Part shown: positions 28,701-43,700 of the stretch, piece after piece
Layout: every line of letters begins with the position of its first letter
Position numbering within the stretch: the stretch's first letter is position 1
Assembly: GCA_032622095.1 (NCBI GenBank)
Contig: CP136068.1
Span: 187,417,309-187,481,308 of the forward strand
Direction of reading: 5' to 3'
Source: Siphonodentalium dalli
Lineage: Eukaryota; Mollusca; Scaphopoda; Gadilida; Siphonodentaliidae
DNA: 64,000 nucleotides
Position numbers and translations under genes: made by a program
Notes under the pieces: model-generated
What the model was told of the DNA's origin: nothing
Databases searched by the model: none
Seen by the model: only the letters and a program-made list of their open reading frames with translations

Positions 28701-31700
28701 AATGAGCCGGTTCCAATGATATCCATATTTGTATGGTTTTATTGAGACAGACCCAAGATAATTTAGGCTGTTGCAGCTTTATTTGGCCGTTTTTGGCCGG
28801 TTTGTTGGGTAAAGGGTTAATTGGAGGGAAATGTTCAGATAATAAGTTCAACAAACGACATATGGTGATTTGTTGAACTTATTAGCTTATTTCCTAAGGT
28901 AACTATTCGTCAATTATTCGTCAATTAGTATTTAGTATAGAAAGAGTTAAGCTAAGTTTTTGGTCAAACATGGAATAGATTTAACACAAACTCACATGAA
29001 AAGTCCAAAGGCATCATCAGGATGAATCTGTAATGAAATAGAAGGAACATAAGACGTGGACCATAAAACGTAACCATAAGACACGGACCATAAGACACAG
29101 ACCATAAGACACGGACCAACCTATTAGGCCCCTGTGAATCTAGATCATGTCATGAATCTCTACTCTGGCTAGCGCCCATAGAGATCATATTCCACCAGTA
29201 CAAAACCTTGAAACTTTTTCAAGTTTTTACAGGGAACCTTGTAAAGATGAAAAAATATCATGGTGAATATATTTCTTTGTTATTTTCTGTTCCTTACTAA
29301 TGTAGTTCACTGTAGATGAAGGTCTCAACTTGAAATTTCACAATTTAAGTGGCGATTTTACTTTGCGTCACTTACATTATGAAATTTCGCCCCATGGTAA
29401 TTAATTCAATGTTTATTACAATATTGGCTCACAAAAGTTCCAGAGAAGCATGCAATTTCGAGTTGAGACCTTCACCTACAGTGAAGTATATTATTAAGGA
29501 ACAGATAATCACTAAGAAATATATTTCCCGCATTATTGTTTCGACTTTATAAGGTTCACTGTCAAAACTTCAAAAAGTTCCCAGGTTTTGTACGGTGGAA
29601 TTTGATCTCTAAGGGTGTTAGCCAGATTAGAGATTCATGGCATGATCTACTGCGAATCACGAATTGGGGGAAGATTTCACATTGATTCGAATCTCGAATA
29701 TGAACCAACTAATCAAAAGTTTTAATTATAGAAAAGTCTTCTGTGTTTTTCACACATATTTACAACATGCCGAAAACAGATGTAATATGCGATGTTTTAT
29801 TCCATCTCGTAAATTGATATTCACTTTACCAACTCAAGATTCAATTATTTCATTGGATGTTCATTTTGGCCAAACCATGAAATTAACAAATAATATACCC
29901 GTGCAATTTAGAAGAATTATACAGTACACGATATAGTAGATCATACAGTACACTATATGGCAGATCTTACAGTACAGTATGCTATATAGCAGATCTGGTG
30001 ACAAATGATATGGCTGAGTTATATGTGCAAACAGACAGGAAGACATACTGACAGACAGATAGATAGACATACTCTATACAGTATACTCTCCATTTTCTCC
30101 CAAAGTGGAAATATAACTACATACCTGTTCATAGAGGACAAATACTGGTGCAGCGAAATAGTTTCCTGACCAGTATATTAAATTATTAGCACTGAAACAA
30201 ACAAAGGAAAAATGGTATCATTAGGGTGTACCAATGGATTCAAATTTGAAATCCAAAATGGCTGCTGGCGGCCAGGATTTTTAAGGAATTTCAGAATTTT
30301 TTTATGGCTTCAATCTAGGGTTCACCCTGTAGATCCATATGAAGTTGTTTGATGATCGGATGAGGGATGCGGCCTGTACGGTGAGCCAAAGGAAATTGTT
30401 GACACGCGCACGCATTGCGGATGCCAACCCATAGCTCAAAAACTTTACAAAGTAAGGTTGAGCTAAAAAAGAAGTACACTCTATGTGAAGAAGTTTCTAA
30501 AGAATTTTATAATAAATAAACTATCCACGGAAGATGAGGCCTAAGCAGAATGAGGTCCCCAGAGGGTGAATTTAGTGATTCTAGCCCGCTATGCGGGATA
30601 GCATCACTAAATTCACCCTCTGGGGACCTCATCCAATATCCAATGGTACTCCCTGGGTGAAATCACCACGGCATACCAATTTCCAACAACAAGGGTCCAT
30701 CCGTGTTTGGTATATGATTAATTATTTAATTAAAATTGTTTATTAGTGGCCCTTTAACCCTTTGAGTGCCAGGTTGATTTTTGTATCAACCCATATACCC
30801 TGTGCCAATGCATTCTCTTATATATGCGAGTCGACCATAGGTCGCCTCGCATATATAAGAGAATGCATTGGCCTAACAATTTTTTTTTTTTTTTTTTTTT
30901 TTACAATTTTAATAATTTATTCTTATATTCTTTAACAGACTTAATTTGTAGGTTTAGGGCCGATGAGATCGGCCCCTGGCACTCAAAGGGTTAAATAGTC
31001 TTGAGGTCAACTGTACCTATCCCGTGACATTCATCAATTTAGAGGGTGACTTCTCCCTTAATTGTGCCACTTCTCTCTTATTTTAGTCGTAGGGAGAAGT
31101 GACTTCTATCTCACACCCGGTTTATACATCGTGCAAATGACGTGTCGCGCAAGATGTGTGTGTGATAAAATACTTAGTTTATTAACCCTTTACCCAACAA
31201 AACGGCCAAAACCGGCCAAATAAAGCTTCAACAGCCTAAAATATCTTCGGTCTGTCTCAATAGAATCATACAAATATGGATATCATTGGAACCGGCTCAT
31301 TGACCACATTGTGATGGTTACAGTTATGCCCTGTGCCAATGCATTCTCTTATATATGCGAGTCGACCATAGGTCGCCTCGCATATATAAGAGAATGCATT
31401 GGCCTAAAAAAAATCTTTTTTTAACACTTTTTACCATTTTTTCTTACATTCTTTAACAATTTTATAATTTTTAATGTGTTAAGCCAATGCATTCTCTTAT
31501 ATATGCGAGGCAACCTATGGTCGACTCGCATATATAAGAGAATGCATTGGCACAGGGCCCTTCTGTTGGGTAAAGGGTTAATGGGAAGCACATCTTATAA
31601 AACCATTTTACTCTATCTTGTGTCGATCTATTATATATGACATACAAGCAAAGAGCAGTGCAAGCGATAAATGCTACCCTTTCATGCCCCATCCTTACTA

Positions 31701-34700
31701 GCTTGCACGTGTCTGCTTGCACGACACATGCACATTATTTAGCAGTGAAGTACAGTAATGCCCTAAGTAATCCACCCCTTAACCACAGCAGAATTATGGG
31801 TAACTTTTCAGAAATCCTGAAAATCCTGAAAAGTTACCCATAATTCTGCTGTGGTTAAGGGGTCAATTACTTAGGGCATTACTGTACTCTCGTCCCTGGC
31901 TCAAACTCACTGTTCCATGCAAATCCACGATATAAGGCATCTGCCGGAGAATTGAGCCTTAGCGTAGAGGACGCTAAGCGCTAAGAACAAGTCCATCAGT
32001 GAAGTAGATATACGGCATGTCATAAAACCATATTACTCACATTTGTGATGTCTTAAAATGATATTACTCGGATTGGTGGTGTTGTAAAATGATATTACTC
32101 AGATTGGTGGTGTTGTAAAATGATATTACTCGGATTGGTGGTGTTGTAAAATGATATTACTCAGATTGGTGGTGTTGTAAAATGATATTACTCGGATTGG
32201 TGATGTTGTAAAATGATATTACTCGGATTGGTGGTGTTGTAAAATGATATTACTCGGTTTAGGGCAATTGAAGTGATATTCACATAGTGGATAACAGGCC
32301 GTTCCGGACAAAAATGTCATATCTAATTAATAATAAACTATGGACTTACTATCGCTTGTTGATATACGTGAGAACTATTTCAGACAGTAATAAGGTCGGA
32401 CAATCTCGATCAATGCACGCTTCTCGTAGAGCTTTTTCAAATGCACCCAGTTTGGTCAGATCCACTCCTAGTAGCTTATAACCAGGTGTATTTAAAGCTG
32501 CAAGGAAACATAAACTTCAAAGGATACAGGTGAGTTAAACTTTTCTAAAATTACGGAGCAGAGAAAATTTGGTTTGGATTTTTGGAGTATTTTTATTTTT
32601 GCCAGATTTTAAGACAAAAATAAAATTGAATAGCCTCCCTGCTTCATCTCAAAATTTAGATCTAATTGCTTGAGAACAAGAGTAAAATCCAAAATGGCCA
32701 CTCACACTGACTCAGTCATGTTTTTAATGAATTTCAAAGAAAACAAATTAATGACTCCAATCTAGAGGTCACCCCGCAGATCTATATGAAGTCTGGTGAT
32801 GATCAGATGAGGGATGTGGTTTGTCGGGTGAGCCAAAAGATTTAGTCATGCAAAGAGTAAAATCCAAGATGGCTGCCCCAAAGAAGTTTGGTGATGATCA
32901 GATGAGGGATGCAGCCTTTAGGGTGAGCCAAAGGAATTTGTTGATGGACGCATGCATTTGGTGAACCAAATTGATGCAGAAGTTTAATAAATAGAGTAAT
33001 CAATTAGTTCCCAGATTTATGTTCAATAATTCACTCGAGGAGAGAGATGTTTAGGTTAGAAACTTGTGCACTTTGGGAATATATATGGGTCAATGAATAC
33101 ACAAATAACAATCTACAGTCCTCGTAAAAATTAGCAAAAGTCAAAGTAGTCTTCTAGCTGTCAACTTTTTGCACAGACAGAACAAAGTGAACATACACAC
33201 CTATATCATCAGATGATGGCTTCTCATTAGTAAAATCATCAAGAACATTCCGCAAGGCATCCTGAGATTTTATCAAAGCACATTTCCTCCTAACCACATC
33301 AGGAAAGTCGACCTGCAAATGATAGATTTCATGATAAAGTCGACCTGTAAATGATAGATTTCATGATAAAGTCGACCTGTAAATGATAGATTTCATGATA
33401 AAGTCGACCTGTAAATGATAGATTTCATGATAAAGTCGACCTGTAAATGATAGATTTCATGATAAAGTCGACCTGTAAATGATAGATTTCATGATAAAGT
33501 CGACCTGTAAATGATAGATTTCATGATAAAGTCGACCTGTAAATGATAGATTTCATGATAGGAATGTTTTCAAAAATGCTTAACCCTTTCAAGACGGGAT
33601 CTGTGCTAGTGCTGCATTAAATATCCTCTGCCAGTGCATTCTCTTATACATGCAAGTCTCCCATAGGGAACCTGGAGTATATAAGAGAATGCTCTGGCTT
33701 ACAAGGTCAAGATAAATATTGTTAGGACAAAGTATTCTCTTATATATGTGAGGCTCCCTATGGGAGATATCTGTGCGATCGGACAAAAAGATATGATTTT
33801 CTGACAAAGAAGTAGAACTCTAAATTGTAAAATGTGAACGTCATTTGCCCTTCTTTTGAAAGCAGTCATGATGGTGAACCTCCATCCCAAATTTAATTTA
33901 GCTTCTATAACCATTGGTTGAGATATATAAGATGCACAAACGAACAAAAACCCCACATTTCCAGATAAAAAAGATGACTGCTGTAACAAATTTTGGGGAA
34001 TAAATTGACAGCTCCCATCTAGAGCCCACCAAAGATACATATAATAAATTGACAGCTCCCATCTAGAGCCCACCAAAGATACATATAATAAATTGACAGC
34101 TCCCATCTAGAGCCCAACAAAGATACATATAATAAATTGACAGCTCCCATCTAGAGCCCACCAAAGATACATATAATAAATTGACAGCTCCCATCTAGAG
34201 CCCACCAAAGATACATATAATAAATTGACAGCTCCCATCTAGAGCCCACCAAAGATACATATAATAAATTGACAGCTCCCATCTAGAGCCCACCAAAGAT
34301 ACATATAATAAATTGACAGCTCCCATCTAGAGCCCACCAAAGATACATATAATAAATTGACAGCTCCCATCTAGAGCCCACCAAAGATACATATAATAAA
34401 TTGACAGCTCCCATCTAGAGCCCACCAAAGATACATATAATAAATTGACAGCTCCCATCTAGAGCCCATCAAAGATACATATAATAAATTGACAGCTCCC
34501 ATCTAGAGCCCACCAAAGATACATATAATAAATTGACAGCTCCCAGCTAGAGCCCACCAAAGATACATATAATAAATTGACAGCTCCCATCTAGAGCCCA
34601 CCAAAGATACATATAATAAATTGACAGCTCCCATCTAGAGCCCACCAAAGATACATATAATAAATTGACAGCTCCCATCTAGAGCCCACCAAAGATACAT

Positions 34701-37700
34701 ATATAGTTTGAATAAATTGACAGCTCCCATCTAGAGCCCACCAAAGATACATATAATAAATTGACAGCTCCCATCTAGAGCCCACCAAAGATACATATAA
34801 TAAATTGACAGCTCCCATCTAGAGCCCACCAAAGATACATATAATAAATTGACAGCTCCCATCTAGAGCCCACCAAAGATACATATAATAAATTGACAGC
34901 TCCCATCTAGAGCCCACCAAAGATACATATAATAAATTGACAGCTCCCATCTAGAGCCCACCAAAGATACATATAATAAATTGACAGCTCCCATCTAGAG
35001 CCCACCAAAGATACATATAATAAATTGACAGCTCCCATCTAGAGCCCACCAAAGATACATATAATAAATTGACAGCTCCCATCTAGAGCCCACCAAAGAT
35101 ACATATAATAAATTGACAGCTCCCATCTAGAGCCCACCAAAGATACATATAATAAATTGACAGCTCCCATCTAGAGCCCACCAAAGATACATATAATAAA
35201 TTGACAGCTCCCATCTAGAGCCCACCAAAGATACATATAATAAATTGACAGCTCCCATCTAGAGCCCACCAAAGATACATATAATAAATTGACAGCGCCC
35301 ATCTAGAGCCCACCAAAGATACATATAATAAATTGACAGCTCCCATCTAGAGCCCACCAAAGATACATATAATAAATTGACAGCTCCCATCTAGAGCCCA
35401 CCAAAGATACATATAATAAATTGACAGCTCCCATCTAGAGCCCACCAAAGATACATATAATAAATTGACAGCTCCCATCTAGAGCCCACCAAAGATACAT
35501 ATATAGTTTGAATAAATTGACAGCTCCCATCTAGAGCCCACCAAAGATACATATAATAAATTGACAGCTCCCATCTAGAGCCCACCAAAGATACATATAA
35601 TAAATTGACAGCTCCCATCTAGAGCCCACCAAAGATACATATAATAAATTGACAGCTCCCATCTAGAGCCCACCAAAGATACATATAATAAATTGACAGC
35701 TCCCATCTAGAGCCCACCAAAGATACATATAATAAATTGACAGCTCCCATCTAGAGCCCACCAAAGATACATATAATAAATTGACAGCTCCCATCTAGAG
35801 CCCACCAAAGATACATATAATAAATTGACAGCTCCCATCTAGAGCCCACCAAAGATACATATAATAAATTGACAGGTCCCATCTAGAGCCCACCAAAGAT
35901 ACATATAATAAATTGACAGCTCCCATCTAGAGCCCACCAAAGATACATATAATAAATTGACAGCTCCCATCTAGAGCCCACCAAAGATACATATATAGTT
36001 TGAATAAATTGACAGCTCCCATCTAGAGCCCACCAAAGATACATATAATAAATTGACAGCTCCCATCTAGAGCCCACCAAAGATACATATAATAAATTGA
36101 CAGCTCCCATCTAGAGCCCACCAAAGATACATATAATAAATCGACAGCTCCCATCTAGAGCCCACCAAAGATACATGTAATAAATTGACAGCTCCCATCT
36201 AGAGCCCACCAAAGATACATATATAGTTTGAATAAATTGACAGCTCCCATCTAGAGCCCACCAAAGATACATATAATAAATTGACAGCTCCCATCTAGAG
36301 CCCACCAAAGATACATATAATAAATTGACAGCTCCCATCTAGAGCCCACCAAAGATACATATATAGTTTGAATAAATTGACAGCTCCCATCTAGAGCCCA
36401 CCAAAGATACATATAATAAATTGACAGCTCCCATCTAGAGCCCACCAAAGATACATATAATAAATTGACAGCTCCCATCTAGAGCCCACCAAAGATACAT
36501 ATAATAAATTGACAGCTCCCATCTAGAGCCCACCAAAGATACATGTAATAAATTGACAGCTCCCATCTAGAGCCCACCAAAGATACATATATAGTTTGAA
36601 TAAATTGACAGCTCCCATCTAGAGCCCACCAAAGATACATATAATAAATTGACAGCTCCCATCTAGAGCCCACCAAAGATACATATAATAAATTGACAGC
36701 TCCCATCTAGAGCCCACCAAAGATACATATAAATTGACAGCTCCCATCTCGAGCCCACCAAAGATACATATAATAAATTGACAGCTCCCATCTAGAGCCC
36801 ACCAAAGATACATATAAATTGACAGCTCCCATCTCGAGCCCACCAAAGATACATATATAAATTGACAGCTCCCATCTAGAGCCCACCAAAGATACATATA
36901 TAAATTGACAGCTCCCATCTAGAGCCCACCAAAGATACATATATAAATTGACAGCTCCCATCTAGAGCCCACCAAAGATACATATATAGTTTGAATAAAT
37001 TGACAGCTCCCATCTAGAGCCCACCAAAGATACATATATAGTTTGAATAAATTGACAGCTCCCATCTAGAGCCCACCAAAGATACATATATAAATTGACA
37101 GCTCCCATCTAGAGCCCACCAAAGATACATATATAAATTGACAGCTCCCATCTAGAGCCCACCAAAGATACATATATAAATTGACAGCTCCCATCTAGAG
37201 CCCACCAAAGATACATATATAGTTTGAATAAATTGACAGCTCCCATCTAGAGCCCACCAAAGATACATATATAGTTTGAATAAATTGACAGCTCCCATCT
37301 AGAGCCCACCAAAGATACATATATAGTTTGAATAAATTGACAGCTCCCATCTAGAGCCCACCAAAGATACATATATAGTTTGGTGAATAAATTGACAGCT
37401 CCCATCTAGAGCCCACCAAAGATACATATATAGTTTGGTGACAATTGGATGAGGGATGTGGCCTGTAGGGTGTGCCGAAGAATTTAGTCATGCAAGGAGT
37501 AAAATACATTTTCACACTTAACCCTTTACCCAACAAACCGGCCAAAACCGGCCAAATAAAACTTCAACAGCCTAAATTATCTTGGGTCTGTCTCAATAAA
37601 ACCATACAAATATGGATATCATTGGAACCGGCTCATTGACCACATTGTGATGGTTACAGTTATGCCCTGTGCCAATGCATTCTCTTATATATGCGAGTCG

Positions 37701-40700
37701 ACCATAGGTCGCCTCGCATATATAAGAGAATGCATTGGTCTTTAACAATTTTATAATTTTTTCTTACATTTTTTAACAATTTTTATAATATTTTTCTACA
37801 TTCTTTGACAATTTTATCATTTTTAATATGTGTTAAGCCAATGCATTCTCTTATATATGCGAGGCGACCTATCGTCGACTCGCATATATAAGAGAATGCA
37901 TTGGCACAGGGCCGTTCTGTTGGGTAAAGGGTTAAGTCCCATTACTCAAAAAGACTCTGAAAAATATAAATGGATGAAACTGCTGTTTATAGATAATCTT
38001 TTCCCCCATTTTGGTTCATTAACATACAAAAGCTAATTAAAATCAGATCGACGATGACAAAGATATAGAGCTTCAAAGTTGCTATGGACGGATGGAAAAA
38101 CTCATGAAATGGAGCCCATTTCTATATAAAAAAAGGACTGTATGCTGAGAATCTTACTTCTACATACGTCGTATCCTTGTCTAAAAGCCCTTCAGATTTC
38201 AGTCTGAAATAAGTGGAATCGAAGCCAGCTCCAATTGATAGAATCTGAAAGAAGGTATAGAATTATAGACAAAGGGTTTAGAATTATATAAGCTATTTTG
38301 TATTAAAGAAACTAATAAGTTAATATTCAAACGCTATGTCAACTGGAGGAATGTAACATTGTACCAATGTCGCCGAAAATCTGAAGCAAATCGACCATAC
38401 CACTCCATAGAAAACATCGTTTGAACTATGCTCAATTGTAAATATTTACTTCTCGATTCGGGACGCATCTATCGGCGATAAACTAACGAAACCCATTTTG
38501 CCATCGACAGTCGCTGCATTTAATTAATACATAAGAATGACGCTGTGTGTTGTCAATTTGATTATAATAGTTTTAAAAATAACTACTTTGAACAAGATTA
38601 TTCTCTATTTCTATTTGATCACCCTACAGGAGCATTTCACATCACTTTAACCCTTTACCCAACAAACCGGCCAAAACCGGCCAAATAAAGCTTCAACAGC
38701 CTAAAATATCTTCGGTCTGTCTCAATAGAACCATACAAATATGGATATCATTGGAACCGGCTCCTTGACCACATTGTGATAGTTACAGTTATGCCCTGTG
38801 CCAATGCATTCTCTTATATATGCGAGTCGACCATAGTCTTTTTTTAACACTTTTTACCATTTTTTCTTACATTCTTTAACAATTTTATAATTTTTAATGT
38901 GTTAAGCCAATGCATTCTCTTATATATGCGAGGCGATCTATGGTCGACTCGCATATATAAGAGAATACATTGGCACAGGGCCGTTCTGTTGGGTAAAGGG
39001 TTAAGTAGTGTTTACAATCGTCGTTGACTTTCCAAAGAGACTGGAGCTTTCCGGTGAGTGGCAACAAGCCTTATTTCTGACTAAATCCTAAAAAGTTACT
39101 CATAATTCTGCTGTGGTTAAGGAGTCGATTATTTAGGGCATTAAGTACTGTATTTAGTATTTAGTACTGTATATAAGAGAATACATTGGCACAGGGCCCT
39201 TCTGTTGGTAAAGGGTTAAATTTCAAATAAGTACATTTAACTAACACTAAATAGAGGAGTCTCCAATTTATAGTGGAATTTATAAAGCCAATGGCTCGGT
39301 CCAGACATAATTTACTCGACTCGTTTTGTAAACGAGTTGTAGATTCTATTTATTACATGATCCAAAACATAGATAAAACATACTTAAATCAACAAATGGG
39401 ACGTGAAACTAACATCGGCTTCAAAAAGACCTGCTATGACGTTTCACGTAACTATGCATTGTTTGCCCGCGTAAAGAAATAGTCCCAGAAAAATTAAGAC
39501 TCTTTGATGTATTTAATGGCATAAATTTAATGAAATAACTCTTCATCCATTAGAGATTGTTGGAAAAATATTGGAAGCCATAGTATTTTAGGACATAGTG
39601 TACGGAATGTAAACAGACGAATGTAAACAATTGTGTTGTCAAAGGTCAACTGACACTATTTCCTGTTATGCAACAAACGTTTTAATATCACAATTTATAG
39701 AACTGGTTTATTGAATGGAATAAGGGTTGGATCATGTAATAATAGCATATATACTACAAGGTCAACTGTCAAATCTGAGTTTAGTGTGCATGTCATTTGC
39801 AGAATGAGGTCCCCAGAGGGTGAAGTTAGTGAAACTATCCTGCACAGTGGGCTAGCATCACCAAATTCTCCATCTTGGGGCCTCATTCTGCATGGGCTCA
39901 TCTGCAATGGGAGACAGACTCAGATTGAAGTTCCCAAATGGCTTATATTGTGATGTACACCTCTATTATGCAATGTGTTGTCTGCCAATTTGGGGATATA
40001 GAGAAACTAAACTAAAAAAGAAATAGAATAAAAAATCTATACATAGAATCTATGTGAAGAAGTTTCTATAGAAATTTGATAATAAAGAAATTTCCAGAGA
40101 AGATGAGGCCTAAGCAGAATGAGGCCCTCATTCAATGCAAAACGATTGCTTTGTTAATTAAAGTTAAATAATTGTCCAAAAGAGACACAAAAACAAAGAG
40201 GCAAATTGGGGTACTATATTTTCTGTCGCCAGCCCCAGAGCACGCAATTGTCGTATGCAGTTGTGAACTGCATCAGCTAATGCTGTAAATGTATGTATTT
40301 TTCAACTTCTTTTATGGATTTTGATTTGATAAGAAGGTATATGATTCACAACTTGTCTGCGACTCGTTGTGAATCTAATTTATCGAACTCATTTCATAAA
40401 ATCTTATATCCCAACATAACTCATCGGAGATCCTTTATATCATCATGGAGGAATTTCTAACACCATTACATAAATAAAAATTTCAGTAAATTATGACTTG
40501 AAAACAAAAAAGTTATTTGAAAATAGGCAATTTAACACTGAAAGTATGTGTGAATGCCGAATATCAAAATTAGGGTGAACAATGAATTGTCAATGCAGCA
40601 AATTTTGCAAATATGGTGTCTGTCATTTACAGAATGAGGTCCCCAGAGGGTGAATTTAGCGATGCTAACCAGCACAGCAGGCTAGCATCACTGGGAAGTA

Positions 40701-43700
40701 TCTATAGTCTCAAATTAACATTAGTTATGTTTTCCCTTCTGAGATGCTTCTATATCCCCTAATTTGCTGATTCTTCAATAAACATTAAAAAAAAGAGTAA
40801 ATCATGTTTCATCATCACAGGATCAAATAACTTGTCCAAGTGCCAGTCAGGGAATGATTCCCACATAAGACCTTGGCTAGATTAATATATGCTTCTATGT
40901 TGTAGTACATATACCAGGGTTTCCGCCAAGGGGAAATTAATGAGTCCGTATTGGGGAAACACATAACGCGACGGGACGACCATGGTTAGTCCCGTCGGGC
41001 GAAAATTTTGTTATTTGACACTAAATAGTAGCCATTTCCTTGCACCTGAGTGTCACACAAAGCAATCCAAAGCTACGTATATTACGCAAGTCGATCATTT
41101 TACGTGGGTGCATTAATTCTGTTGATGGTATCCAGATAATTAATCATGTAATTACGCACGTAAGACTGCCGTCTTATTGAAGACTAATGAGACTATATCA
41201 AGCTACAACTTACAGTGTTTAAAAATTTCTAACTTACAATAAGATTCCGACAGGTATAATGAAACTAAACACTAAAAAGCATCTATCCAATACTACCTAG
41301 CTGGGAGAATTGAATTAAGTATTTCCTAGAATTTCAAGTAGCTTCCATGAAAACGAAACTGATTTTTCCATGTATTCTTTCAATCGTAAAACTATGTGTG
41401 CGCTGTGACGTCATATATACTGCAGGGTTTGTCTGCAGGAGATATTTATAGCGGCGAAATACGAATGTTAGTGAAATCATTCAAACTCGGAACGCGTAGC
41501 TTGTCAATAGTCTGTGTTAGTCAAACAACAGTTCTGACGACCGCTGCTATAGAGTTTTAGCCAACGTGTTATAAAATATAATTGAGTTTTGGCGGGAAAT
41601 GGGAACATGTGAGCCGTTGTTTGTGTTTGGGGACCCAGGCGGGACAACGAAACTATTATGGACCGTACTTTGACTTTATCTCCATATTGGGTGGGGGTAT
41701 TTTTTTGTGTTATCCTCCATGCATGTTATATGGGTCAAATAAATGGTGTTGTCACTATGAATTCCCGCTATAAAGACTGAATTGGGACAGGTTCCGCATT
41801 ATAACAGTACGATAGCACGGGATCTCGGAGGTAGATACCTCCTTTGGTAGGAAAACCGCCTGTTGGCGTATGTTGATCCCTACTCTGCCTAACTCAGCAA
41901 TTCGGCATTCTTTGATCAAATTATGTAATCGTACGATAGCACGGGATCTCCGAGCATGAGTAGTTTCAACCACATAAATCCCGTGCGAAGTAATATCCGT
42001 ACTCAGCAGTCCGACATTCTTTGATGTTACCGCGACATTTATTACGCTGTATATGTCGCTATTTCAATGCACACCAAACATTACGTTGTAGTTTTGGCGC
42101 TTTGATTTCAAAGGGTTACGCTGTACCGGTAAAGTACTGTACTCAATTAACCCGTTTTTCACCAGTATTCTGTTCAACCTCCCGAACTCCCGTTGCAGCC
42201 GGATTTTTTATGACATATTTCTACTGACTTTTGGTACATGTATGAATCAAAAAGATCATCTGCGAGGGGAATGGGTCCGTGGGACGGACCCGCAGCCGGC
42301 CTGGCGGAAACCCTGCATATGCATATAATAGACAAAATCTTTACCTGTTTTTTAGCAGCCGAATGTGTATGCAAAAATTTCCTCAGGATGTAGTCAATTG
42401 TCTTGGCTCGAATGAAGTACCCTCTGAAATGGAGAGTTGATATTTGTATTGTGTTTATTTCAGGCAAGATATGCCCATATATAGCCATACATACATGTAT
42501 ACAACATATAATTACAAATTAAATATAAAGAAGTTGATTCCAATGATTGAATAAATTAGACCGATAGATCAGATCTGAGTTACAAATAGCATTCAAAATA
42601 CTGTTTAAAGATATATTCTCACACGAAATCAAAAAATACCCTTTCGAATCAACACTGTCAGAGAGAACATTCTGTCACCTATGACCATCCCACTCGCACA
42701 ACATGATCTTTCATAACCCATATATTTTCTGTATGCATTATTATAACAAACTCTAAGTTTTCTATAACAACGTTTGGTATAGTTAATCCAGAGATGAGCA
42801 CAATATAATGGAGATACGAAAATTTGAAATAAATACATTTTCACATTAGGCGAACATTTGTAAAACTTTCTAATAAGCATATTTGAGCATGAGCATATAG
42901 ACCGAATTTGACGCATAATATCATTATCATCGGAAAAATCGTTATTGAGTATATGTCCGAGATACTTATAGGGGGAGGACACGAATTGAGTTCATTGCCC
43001 ATTAAGTATAGTTTTGGAAATGACCGAATATGAAAAGATTTGGGGATAAAAGTCATCCCCACAGTTTATGAATATGATCAGTCATGAACCTATCACTGAA
43101 AAGTAAAACTACTGTATATGGTATTCCTAATTCTACAAAGACTCCTTCCATTTGAATATCAGCTGAGCAACTTTTATTAGTCTGAAAATTTCAAAATTGA
43201 ATACAACATCCTGTTAAAAATATAGAGTTTTCCCCCTTCTATTGTCTACATTGTCATGTCAGTCATTTTCACTTCAATAAGACTGTGGTCACCTGTGAAG
43301 TGTCCGTGTTAATACAACATTGTCACACATCATGACACAATCATGGCTTTGGGAGAGTGTGAAAATCAATTAACCCTTTCGATTTTTGTATCAACCCATA
43401 TTTCCTTGATCATTTGGCATATTTTTGCTATGGCAATCGAGGAGTCTCATGGACAATCCGTGAAACTTAACAGCACTGGTCTGAAACCATGGAGCAAAAT
43501 ATGCATTACCAAAGCATAAGCCATTGTAAAAAAAACTTGAAAATAATGTCTCCTCTATTGCAATGATTATTTAATCACATCCAATTATACAATGAAATAA
43601 TAATGTCATGCCACACGTTATGGGTTGGAAAATTGTCATAACAAATATGTTCCTCCGATGTCACAATTTGCAATCTTGAAGCAGTGTTGCCAATCTTGAA

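Noticed and set aside
34591-37000. Repeated identical 75-codon minus-strand frames ([20 protein letters not shown]...)
   Set aside because: They are translations of the 44-bp satellite, delimited by its longer variant units.
41582-41773. 63-codon plus frame inside the hAT-like element
   Set aside because: No recognisable transposase motif, and the length is expected by chance.
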